Source: Acetofilamentum sp.
GTDB lineage: Bacteria > Bacteroidota > Bacteroidia > Bacteroidales > JAFGUD01
Length of the DNA: 5,557 nt
Assembly (NCBI GenBank): GCA_020722645.1
Contig: DYKL01000240.1
Span: 1-5,557, forward strand
Reading direction: 5' to 3'
Shown: positions 1 through 5,557 of the stretch, in pieces
How positions within the stretch are numbered: position 1 is the first letter of the stretch
Layout: every line of letters begins with the position of its first letter
The notes under the pieces: generated by a model
The model's input: only the letters and a program-made list of their open reading frames with translations
Database searches by the model: none
Told to the model about the DNA's origin: nothing
Translations under genes and position numbers: made by a program

Positions 1-7
1 TTTTTTG

Positions 8-38
8 TTGTGATTTTCAATTATTTAATTTATTTTTG
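8..38 (+). promoter_or_regulatory. Candidate distal Bacteroidota-type promoter for carbamate kinase
   Basis: TATTTTTG at 31-38 is an exact match to the Bacteroidota -7 consensus TAnnTTTG. A TTG at 8-10 lies 20 bases upstream, which is the usual position of the -33 element. Transcription would start near 45 and give a leader of about 95 bases. In DNA this T-rich the box can arise by chance, and a second candidate lies nearer the gene, so this is a sequence match only. Confidence 0.3.
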
Positions 39-73
39 TTCAGGAATTGCTGAAAGTATTTAGTGATTTTTTT

Positions 74-100
74 TTTGATTTTAAAAAAATATTATCTTTG
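74..100 (+). promoter_or_regulatory. Candidate proximal Bacteroidota-type promoter for carbamate kinase
   Basis: TATCTTTG at 93-100 matches the -7 consensus TAnnTTTG exactly and is less likely to be chance than an all-T version. The best -33 candidate is TTTG at 74-77. It is separated by only 15 bases, somewhat shorter than the roughly 20 expected. The start of transcription would fall near 107, leaving a leader of about 33 bases. No Shine-Dalgarno sequence is seen before the ATG at 140, which is normal for this phylum. Confidence 0.4.
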
Positions 101-139
101 GTGTTTTTCAACATTTAACCTATTAAAATAAAATTGATT

Positions 140-1081
140 ATGAAAAAAGCAATTGTAGCCCTCGGAGGGAATGCACTTTTACGTGGCGATCAACTCGGAA
201 CAATAGAAGAACAAGAACAAAACTCAAAAGATACATTAGAAAACATTGTTTATTTGATTAAAGCCGGTTATAACATTGTAATAACTCACGGAAATGGTCC
301 GCAAGTTGGTAATATTTTAATGAGAAATGATGCCGGAGAAGAAATGTACAAAATAGCTCAAATGCCTTTGGATATTTGTGTTGCTGACTCTCAGGGTGGC
401 ATTGGTTATATGCTCGAAAGAATGCTAAGAAATGTTTTGAAAGAAAATAATATTGAAAAAGAAGTTGTTACACTTGTAACACCCGTTGAAGTTGATATTA
501 ATGACGAAGCTTTCAAAAATCCTACAAAAAGAGTCGGTAAAATTTACAATAAAGCACAGGCTGATAAATTATCAAACGAAAAAAAATGGATTTTCAAATC
601 AGACCCAAAATTACCTGACGGTTGGAGACGTGTTGTGCCTTCTCCTCAACCAATAAAAGTTATGAATTATCCGGTTATTGACCAACTTGTAGAAGCCGGT
701 AACATTGTTATTGCAGTTGGCGGAGGCGGTGTACCTGTATATATAGACGAAAAGAAACACGTTCGTCCTGCCGAAGCTGTTATTGACAAAGACAGAGCTT
801 CTTCAGTTCTCGGTATTGAAATCAAAGCAGACGAATTTTATATATTAACTGATGTTCCGTATGTTTTTATTAATTTCAAACAGCCGGGTGAAAAGAAATT
901 GGAAACATTGACTGTTAAAGAAGCTAAGGAATATTTAAAACAAGGAATGTTTGGTGAAGGAAGTATGGCTCCAAAAGTAGAAGCCTGTATCAAATTTTTG
1001 GAAAATGGAGGCAAAAAAGCTATCATTACAGAAGCAAGAGAATTAAGCAAACCCGGAAGCGGAACTCAAATTATTATTTGA
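140..1081 (+). CDS. arcC: Carbamate kinase
   Basis: This 313-residue protein is a complete carbamate kinase of the amino acid kinase fold. It is a cytoplasmic enzyme that transfers phosphate between carbamoyl phosphate and ADP, in catabolism making ATP, ammonia and CO2. Family motifs appear in order: GGNAL at 9-13, HGNGPQVG at 50-57, the GWRRVVPSP segment at 161-169, GGGGVPV at 194-200, DKD at 216-218, LTDV at 236-239 and GSMAPK at 274-279. The last three belong to the nucleotide and phosphate site, with Lys217 and Lys279 as likely phosphate-contacting lysines. Length matches the family's usual 310 or so. I chose ATG 140 over an in-frame TTG at 134 because MKKAIVALGGNAL is the typical family start. 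It stands alone: no arginine deiminase or carbamoyltransferase gene is in the window. It is probably transcribed from the promoter candidates at 8-100 and ends before the hairpin at 1129-1168. The pathway supplying carbamoyl phosphate cannot be told from here. Confidence 0.96.
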   Translation: MKKAIVALGGNALLRGDQLGTIEEQEQNSKDTLENIVYLIKAGYNIVITHGNGPQVGNILMRNDAGEEMYKIAQMPLDICVADSQGGIGYMLERMLRNVLKENNIEKEVVTLVTPVEVDINDEAFKNPTKRVGKIYNKAQADKLSNEKKWIFKSDPKLPDGWRRVVPSPQPIKVMNYPVIDQLVEAGNIVIAVGGGGVPVYIDEKKHVRPAEAVIDKDRASSVLGIEIKADEFYILTDVPYVFINFKQPGEKKLETLTVKEAKEYLKQGMFGEGSMAPKVEACIKFLENGGKKAIITEARELSKPGSGTQIII

Positions 1082-1128
1082 TAATCTCCAAGTTTCTGGT
1101 GTGGACATCTAAAATGGCAGGAAATATG

Positions 1129-1168
1129 AAAAGAAGCTGTTTGTAAAATTCATTCAGCTTCTTTTTTT
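1129..1168. terminator. Intrinsic terminator between convergent genes
   Basis: AAAAGAAGCTG at 1129-1139 and CAGCTTCTTTT at 1155-1165 are a perfect 11-base inverted repeat around a 15-base loop, and the T-run continues to 1168. On the plus strand this is a rho-independent terminator 48 bases past the carbamate kinase stop. On the minus strand the same stem is followed by only four T, so it could also stop the phosphatase transcript, more weakly. The stem core is seven base pairs with A/T pairs at its base, modest but well placed between two convergent genes. Confidence 0.7.
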
Positions 1169-1186
1169 GTTGTTCAATCCAATCAT

Positions 1187-1806
1187 TCAAAAATTTGATT
1201 TAAAATCTGCAATATCATATTCTTTTCGTTCATAATTTTCGGGGTAAGGAACAGCTACAACTCTCATACCGGCTGCTTTTGCTGCTTTTATGCCGTTTAT
1301 TGAATCTTCAAAGACCAAACAATCAACCGGTTCTGTATTTAATTTTTGTGCAGTTGTTAAAAATACATCAGGAAAAGGTTTCCCTCTTTTTTCGTATTCA
1401 GATGAATGTAAAATTTTAATTTTTGATGCAATTTGCATTTTATCAACAACAGTCCTTATCAAAGACATAAAAGAAGAAGATGCTATTGCCATTGGAATAT
1501 CATAAAAGTGATAAAAATTTATAACATCGATTGCACCGGACATAATATTAACATTTTCAATTAAAATGTTCATTTCATTGATAATATCTTCTAAAACTTC
1601 TTCAAAAGTTCTGTTTTTCCAAGGTTTAAAGTTGTACCAGTGTTTTATTACATCTTGAGGTTTTACTCCTTGCAAAGCTCACACATCTCAGTAGTCAGGG
1701 CAATTCCAAGATTTCCGAAAACCTTGATTTCAGCTTTTTGCCATAATGGTTCGGAGTCTATCAGAAGTCCGTCCATGTCAAAAAATACAGCCTTTGGTAA
1801 TTCCAT
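1187..1806 (-). pseudogene. HAD-superfamily phosphatase (YniC/beta-phosphoglucomutase-like), frameshifted
   Basis: Two minus-strand reading frames together encode a haloacid dehalogenase-type sugar-phosphate phosphatase. The first frame starts at ATG 1806 and carries motif I, FFDMDGLLIDSEP, with nucleophile Asp10 and acid/base Asp12; it stops after 47 codons at TAA 1663-1665. The second frame is open from about 1678 (first possible start TTG 1675) to TGA 1187-1189. It carries motif II in IASSS, the motif III lysine in GKPFP, and motif IV in VFEDSINGIKAAKAAGM. Restoring one base near 1664-1678 joins them into about 206 residues. The family (E. coli YniC, 2-deoxyglucose-6-phosphate and hexitol phosphatase, about 220 residues) continues further, and a second shift at 1189-1196 would restore LNDWIEQQ and a length near 219. 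As read, neither fragment could be an active enzyme, since catalytic aspartates and the remaining motifs are separated. Its ATG overlaps the preceding hydantoinase stop, so it is the last gene of that operon. Whether this is gene decay or a sequence error is unresolved. The substrate is not predictable. Confidence 0.85.
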
Positions 1807-1808
1807 TA
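1804..1808 (-). promoter_or_regulatory. TAATG stop/start overlap coupling hydantoinase to HAD gene
   Basis: On the minus strand the hydantoinase stop TAA (1808-1806) and the phosphatase ATG (1806-1804) share one A. Such overlaps let a terminating ribosome restart at once. This supports co-transcription and linked translation of the two genes, and it supports 1806 as the true phosphatase start, which lies 131 bases upstream of the first start codon in the longer downstream frame. Confidence 0.75.
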
Positions 1809-3119
1809 AAATGCTATTTTGCCGTTTATAATTACAAATTCTGCAATTCCTTTTGTTTTAAAACCTTCAAAAATATTAGAATCGCAGTTTTGATAATGAT
1901 TTTTCACAGAAATAGTTTTTTCGAAATCCGGATTCCAGACAACTATATCAGCATCAAAGCCTTCTTTTATAATTCCTTTTGAATCAAGCCCGAATATTTT
2001 GGCTACATTGGTTGATGTTATTTCGACGAATTTTTTCATATCAATTATGCGTTTCAAAAAACCATAAGTATATAACAATTCCAATCTGTGTTCAACACTG
2101 CCTGCACCATTCGGAATTTTTGTAAAATCATTTATCCCAATATCTTTTTGCCCTTTTAAATTGAAAGGACAATGATCAGTCCCAACTGTATGAACAATTC
2201 CTTTTTTAATAGCATACCATAAATTGACTCTGTCTTCTATTTTACGAATAGGCGGACTTAAAACATATTTGGCTGATTTTTGGAAATCTTGTTCATAAAC
2301 TGAATCTTCGAGCAAAAGGTAATGAGGACAAGTTTCAGCGTAGATTTTAACACCCTGTTTTTGAGCTTGTTGAATAAGGTCAATTGATTTTCTTGAAGAA
2401 ACATGAACAATGTAAATTTTTGTTCCTATGAATTTTGAATATAAAATCATTCTGTTTACCGCATCAGCTTCAGCTTCGGGTGGTCTTGACAATTTATGGT
2501 ACAAAGGCGATGTATTCCCTTGTTTTATAAAATTATTTCGCATATATTCCACTAAATCACCATTTTCGCAGTGTGCTGTAACCAAAACATTCAGTTTTTT
2601 TGCAATTTCAAGTACTTTTACAATTGCATCGTCATTTAAACCGACAGTATTTTTGTATGCAAGATATATTTTGAATGATTTTACGCCGTAATTTTCAACT
2701 AACTCTGTCATTTCGGCTTCGGTTGTAGAAGTATATTCAATTGGTGAAACGTGTAGTTTGATATTTGTTTTAGCCTGTTTTGCTTCTTCAACTCTTAATT
2801 TATATGCTTCTACGATAGATTGAGATTTTTTCGGAGTAACAAAATCTATCAATGTTGTTGTACCTCCTCTTAACGCAGCAACAGAGCCGGTTAAAAAATT
2901 ATCTGATGAATTACCTACATTAGTAGGTAAATTTAGATGTACGTGAGGGTCAATGCCACCGGGGATTACATATTTGTTTTTAGCATCTATTATTTTATCA
3001 GCATTTAGAGATAAACGACTGTCAATTTTTGAGATTTTTCCATTTTCTATGTAAATATCTCCAATAAATTGATTATCAGCATTTATAATGTTACAGTTTT
3101 TAATCAATATCGAATTCAT
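1806..3119 (-). CDS. hydA: Hydantoinase/dihydropyrimidinase-type cyclic amidohydrolase
   Basis: This 437-residue protein is a cytoplasmic metal-dependent amidohydrolase (TIM barrel) that hydrolyses the cyclic amide of dihydropyrimidines, hydantoins or similar ureides to N-carbamoyl acids. All binuclear metal ligands are present: His59 and His61 in PGGIDPHVHL, the lysine to be carboxylated Lys150 in SFKIYLAYK, His183 in TAHCENG, His239 in IVHVSS and Asp315 in GTDHCPF. These sit at or within one residue of the numbering I recall for Bacillus D-hydantoinase. Tyr155, Ser288 and Asn337 (in KIPNGAGSVEHR) match its substrate-contacting residues. The N-terminus and the GFDADIVVWNP segment (387-397) form the family's small beta-sandwich. 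It ends at NGKIAF, some 20 residues short of the usual roughly 460, so the C-terminal tail is reduced. The start fits the family and follows the TPR gene by 34 bases with no Shine-Dalgarno sequence. The 3' end overlaps the phosphatase start. The hydantoinase class is strongly supported; allantoinase is less likely because the IPNG loop is of dihydropyrimidinase type. The physiological substrate is unknown. Confidence 0.92.
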   Translation of the reverse strand: MNSILIKNCNIINADNQFIGDIYIENGKISKIDSRLSLNADKIIDAKNKYVIPGGIDPHVHLNLPTNVGNSSDNFLTGSVAALRGGTTTLIDFVTPKKSQSIVEAYKLRVEEAKQAKTNIKLHVSPIEYTSTTEAEMTELVENYGVKSFKIYLAYKNTVGLNDDAIVKVLEIAKKLNVLVTAHCENGDLVEYMRNNFIKQGNTSPLYHKLSRPPEAEADAVNRMILYSKFIGTKIYIVHVSSRKSIDLIQQAQKQGVKIYAETCPHYLLLEDSVYEQDFQKSAKYVLSPPIRKIEDRVNLWYAIKKGIVHTVGTDHCPFNLKGQKDIGINDFTKIPNGAGSVEHRLELLYTYGFLKRIIDMKKFVEITSTNVAKIFGLDSKGIIKEGFDADIVVWNPDFEKTISVKNHYQNCDSNIFEGFKTKGIAEFVIINGKIAF

Positions 3120-3153
3120 AATTAAAATGTATTTATGAAAAATCTATGGTTGG

Positions 3154-5307
3154 CTATTTTCTGATATATTTTGAATTAAGAAAATCAAGCATTATTGTGA
3201 TTTCAAATTCTGAAACCCCATATTGCAAAAGTTTATCCTTATTTTCGATGAAAGTTTTTTTAAAGTCAGTAAAAGTTTTAAATTCATTCATTGCTGTAAT
3301 ATAGTAACTTATAGCTTCCTTTTTGTTTTTTTGTATCCAGAAGATATTGCCGAGTAGAAGGAAATCCATTTTTTCAGGCTCAATTTCGATAGTTCTGAGT
3401 AAATATTTTTCGGTTTGTTCCAACTTATCCAACATTAAAGAACAAAAAGCAAGTGAGCGCATAACTTTCGGATTGTCAGGCTGAAAGAAATCTAATTTGA
3501 AGTAATTTTTTAATGCAGTATCATAATTTTTCATAGAAATGTAACATCTGCCTATAAACATTAAAACACCCAAATCTTCTGCATCTTCCTTTTCTGCTTT
3601 GCTATAATATTTTAAAGCTTCTTCGTAATTTTCGGTTTTTAAATAACAAAAACCTATTTTTTTGAATAACCATTTTTTATTATGGTCAAAAAGTTCAGCT
3701 TTGAGATAATTATTTAGAGCTTCGTCAAAATTCAATATTTTTTGATTTGCAAAAGCAAGTTTTTCATAAACATCAGCTTCGTTTACGCCATAATCAATGG
3801 TTTGAGTAAAAAGTTTAATTGAATCGGTAAAAAATTTCTGTGAAAAAGATAATTCAGCACAACTTCTCAGAATACCCGAATAATTGTCAATTACATCAAA
3901 AATTTTGTTATTATGCAAACCCAAATTTAATTTGAAAATATTATCGAAACCTTTAAAATTTTTGTTAAAGTTATAGAATCTATAAAGGTCTTGTATGTAT
4001 CGAGTTATGATACTTTTGTTAAGTTGAAATTTTTGGTTTCCGTATTTTTCATTTAATAATTCTTGAGTTGCATCAATTTCGGAAACGAGCATTTTTATAG
4101 CAGTTTGACGCATTACAGGTGCAATATCGGGAATATGAAGGCAGAAAGAATATTTGTCAGAATTGCAGAAATAACTTGCTTTTTCAAAGTTATGAAGAAA
4201 TTCTGAAATCAGGTTGTCGTCAATTTTCCCTTTCAGAAAATCATTTATTTCTTTGTTTTCGGCGTAAAAAGGCACAAACCAATTAGAAGCTTTTTTGAAA
4301 AAATCAAAGTTTTTCAGATTTCCTAATGTTGCACTGAAAATATCAGAGCCGTCGAACTGACGCATTGTGAATTTTTCGACTTTCTCAAAAAAATCAGGAT
4401 TTTTGTCGAAATAATTTTCCCAGCCCGGATTTTCATCATCCATCATATTTTCAGAAGAGAAAGAATCAAAATCGTTAAATCCTTTTATAATGTCATCTTG
4501 CATTTCTTTCATTTTTGGCAAAATATCAACTTCAAATTCTTTTATAATGCCTTCTGTCTCTTTTGCTTTGATAAGTTGAAGGAAAATAAACTCAAAATTT
4601 CTGTTTGTCTCTTCAATTACGTCTATTTCGCGAAGGTTTTGCTTGATTTCAGTATATAAGCCGGCTGATTTGTAATGTATGAGTAAAGTTACGACTATAC
4701 CTATCAATGCTCTGATACCGGCTTCGTTTTGTTGATTAATGTAAACATCAAATAAAACATTTAGCTTGTTAAAGTCAAAAAAACGAAACAAACTCAATGA
4801 AATAGCACTGACAATTACGCATTTATTAGGTTCTCCGATATTTTGATTCTCAAAAAATGATTTCATTGTGTCTGAAAACCTTACGTCAGTTGTATTAGTC
4901 AGCCAAATTCTCAAAAAAATATCCTCTAATTTTAAAGTATCATTTTCAATATTAATCAACGATGAGTAGTAATCAATTTTTTGATGAAATTTTGAATAAA
5001 TATTAAAAAAATCGGTTTGATGATAAGCTTTGAAGTATTCTGTCAAATAATCGGTTTGAGTTATCAGTTTTTTTCTGATATCGTTATAAATTGATTCCCT
5101 TTGAGGATCAGGAGTGTCTTTTGCAAAATAATCCAAAAGATATTTAAACATTTCTTTTGTTGTAAAAAAATCATCTTTTTTTGCAATATCAGGGAAAGAA
5201 TTGTATATTTTTTCGATTTTAATTACTGCTTCTGATATTTCTTGTTCGTACAAATTATTTTTAATTTGATTTAAGAGTTCTAATATATTTTTTTGTTCCA
5301 TTTGCAT
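3154..5307 (-). CDS. Large TPR-repeat protein of unknown function
   Basis: I cannot assign a function to this 717-residue protein. Residues 1-290 are predicted mostly helical and carry no motif I recognise. A middle block has an acidic stretch (MMDDENPGWENYF, about 288-300) followed by MRQFDGSDIF (315-324) and SNWFVPFY (341-348), which looks like the conserved core of a Bacteroidota TPR family, from memory only. The C-terminal part, about 479-680, holds five to six tetratricopeptide repeats. The clearest are 513-544 (NFDEALNNYLKA), 546-578 (NYEEALKYYSKA), 580-612 (NYDTALKNYFKL) and 614-646. TPRs stack as helical pairs that bind other proteins, so a scaffold or adaptor role is likely. There is no signal peptide; 198-211 is hydrophobic but short and probably a buried helix, so a cytoplasmic location is expected. 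ATG 5307 and ATG 5301 are both possible starts, differing by two residues. It leads the probable operon with the hydantoinase 34 bases downstream, though a functional link is not shown. Confidence 0.88.
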   Translation of the reverse strand: MQMEQKNILELLNQIKNNLYEQEISEAVIKIEKIYNSFPDIAKKDDFFTTKEMFKYLLDYFAKDTPDPQRESIYNDIRKKLITQTDYLTEYFKAYHQTDFFNIYSKFHQKIDYYSSLINIENDTLKLEDIFLRIWLTNTTDVRFSDTMKSFFENQNIGEPNKCVIVSAISLSLFRFFDFNKLNVLFDVYINQQNEAGIRALIGIVVTLLIHYKSAGLYTEIKQNLREIDVIEETNRNFEFIFLQLIKAKETEGIIKEFEVDILPKMKEMQDDIIKGFNDFDSFSSENMMDDENPGWENYFDKNPDFFEKVEKFTMRQFDGSDIFSATLGNLKNFDFFKKASNWFVPFYAENKEINDFLKGKIDDNLISEFLHNFEKASYFCNSDKYSFCLHIPDIAPVMRQTAIKMLVSEIDATQELLNEKYGNQKFQLNKSIITRYIQDLYRFYNFNKNFKGFDNIFKLNLGLHNNKIFDVIDNYSGILRSCAELSFSQKFFTDSIKLFTQTIDYGVNEADVYEKLAFANQKILNFDEALNNYLKAELFDHNKKWLFKKIGFCYLKTENYEEALKYYSKAEKEDAEDLGVLMFIGRCYISMKNYDTALKNYFKLDFFQPDNPKVMRSLAFCSLMLDKLEQTEKYLLRTIEIEPEKMDFLLLGNIFWIQKNKKEAISYYITAMNEFKTFTDFKKTFIENKDKLLQYGVSEFEITIMLDFLNSKYIRK

Positions 5308-5371
5308 TTTCAGTTTATTATTTGAATCAAAGCGAATTTATAAAGTGATATATTATTATAGTATAATACAA

Positions 5372-5390
5372 CAAAAATATTTCAAAATTA
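5372..5390 (-). promoter_or_regulatory. Candidate -7 boxes upstream of the TPR gene
   Basis: On the minus strand two exact TAnnTTTG matches lie close together: TAATTTTG at 5390-5383 and TATTTTTG at 5379-5372. Transcription would begin about 50-60 bases before the TPR start. Neither has a convincing TTTG about 20 bases upstream, and such boxes are common by chance in AT-rich DNA. A third exact match, TAATTTTG at 5490-5483, has a TTG 15 bases upstream and is a further alternative. Confidence 0.25.
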
Positions 5391-5537
5391 TTAGTTTTTA
5401 AGCACTTTTAAAATAAATCAACTGATATATCCCACTTTAAAATATTTGATTTATGCAAAATAAAGTTTTTTTTCGATAAAAACAAAATTAATAGATAATT
5501 TGCAGCAATTTCTTAACAAATTTAACAATTATCAAAA

Positions 5538-5555
5538 TACTTGAAAAATCAAGTA
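5538..5555 (-). terminator. Small hairpin, possible terminator of an upstream minus-strand gene
   Basis: TACTTGA (5538-5544) and TCAAGTA (5549-5555) form a perfect seven-base stem with a four-base loop. On the minus strand it is followed by four T, as in a weak intrinsic terminator for a gene beyond the right edge. It could instead be an operator or chance; only two G-C pairs are in the stem. Confidence 0.3.
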
Positions 5556-5557
5556 AA

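Larger units (their letters stand above)
5308..5557. other. AT-rich intergenic region upstream of the TPR gene
   Basis: These 250 bases show no credible coding frame on either strand. They contain the promoter candidates for the minus-strand operon, a set of related CACTTTAAA-like blocks (around 5341, 5403 and 5433) and a short hairpin at the right edge. No tRNA, conserved riboswitch or small RNA is recognisable. Confidence 0.6.

Noticed and set aside
134..139. In-frame TTG start giving carbamate kinase two extra residues
   Set aside because: The ATG at 140 gives the typical family N-terminus (MKKAIVALGGNAL), and TTG adds nothing conserved.
838..1050. 70-codon minus-strand open frame inside the carbamate kinase gene
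   Set aside because: It lies antisense to a well-conserved gene and shows no motif or start signal; it is a shadow frame.
1290..1505. Plus-strand open frame opposite the HAD gene
   Set aside because: It is antisense to the segment encoding HAD motifs II-IV and has no recognisable protein features.
1663..1681. Programmed ribosomal frameshift signal in the HAD gene, because AAGGAG lies just before the TAA
   Set aside because: The AAGGAG is downstream of the needed shift, not 10-14 bases upstream as in -1 stimulators. There is no slippery heptamer, and Shine-Dalgarno pairing is little used in this phylum.
1640..1982. Two overlapping plus-strand open frames across the HAD/hydantoinase junction
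   Set aside because: Both are antisense to conserved coding sequence, including HAD motif I and the hydantoinase C-terminus, and resemble no protein I know.
2428..2691. 87-codon plus-strand open frame inside the hydantoinase gene
   Set aside because: It is antisense to the segment encoding the metal-ligand motif TAHCENG; a shadow frame.
3120..3153. Terminator or promoter between the TPR and hydantoinase genes
   Set aside because: The 34-base gap has no inverted repeat with a T-run and no TAnnTTTG box with a -33 partner; read-through is the simpler view.

Overview
The window looks like a chromosomal stretch from a low-GC member of the Bacteroidota (Bacteroidetes). Three things point there: the DNA is very AT-rich (roughly 30% GC by eye), the starts lack Shine-Dalgarno sequences and sit in A/T-rich leaders, and there are good matches to the Bacteroidota -7 promoter element TAnnTTTG upstream of the first gene. 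The large TPR protein also has the look of a Bacteroidota family, although that is a weak recollection. The phylum assignment is an inference; I cannot place the genus.

Layout. A leader with two candidate promoters (1-139) precedes a complete plus-strand carbamate kinase gene (140-1081). A hairpin with a T-run (about 1129-1168) lies in the 105-base gap between it and three minus-strand genes that converge on it. Read in the direction of transcription, right to left, these are a 717-residue TPR-repeat protein (5307-3154), a hydantoinase/dihydropyrimidinase-type amidohydrolase (3119-1806) and a HAD-superfamily phosphatase (1806-1187). The first two are 34 bases apart, and the second and third share one base in a TAATG stop/start, so the three are probably one transcript. 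The remaining 250 bases (5308-5557) are AT-rich and non-coding as far as I can see. They hold candidate -7 boxes for the TPR gene and a small hairpin.

The HAD gene is broken. Its motif I half (start at 1806) runs into a stop at 1663-1665, and the rest of the protein continues in another frame from about 1675. Near the C-terminus a second -1 shift appears to hide the usual last 13 or so residues. The other three genes are intact.

Function. The amidohydrolase should open a cyclic amide ring (dihydropyrimidine, hydantoin or a related ureide). Carbamate kinase makes ATP from ADP and carbamoyl phosphate at the end of several fermentative nitrogen pathways. The two fit a nitrogen or nucleobase catabolism theme, but they are convergent, not co-transcribed, and the linking enzymes (ureidopropionase or carbamoylase, carbamoyltransferase) are absent, so the link is only suggestive. 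I found no mobile element, CRISPR array, tRNA, rRNA or recognisable riboswitch, and no clear sign of an undescribed system. The most unusual things here are the frame-disrupted phosphatase and the uncharacterised TPR protein leading the operon.
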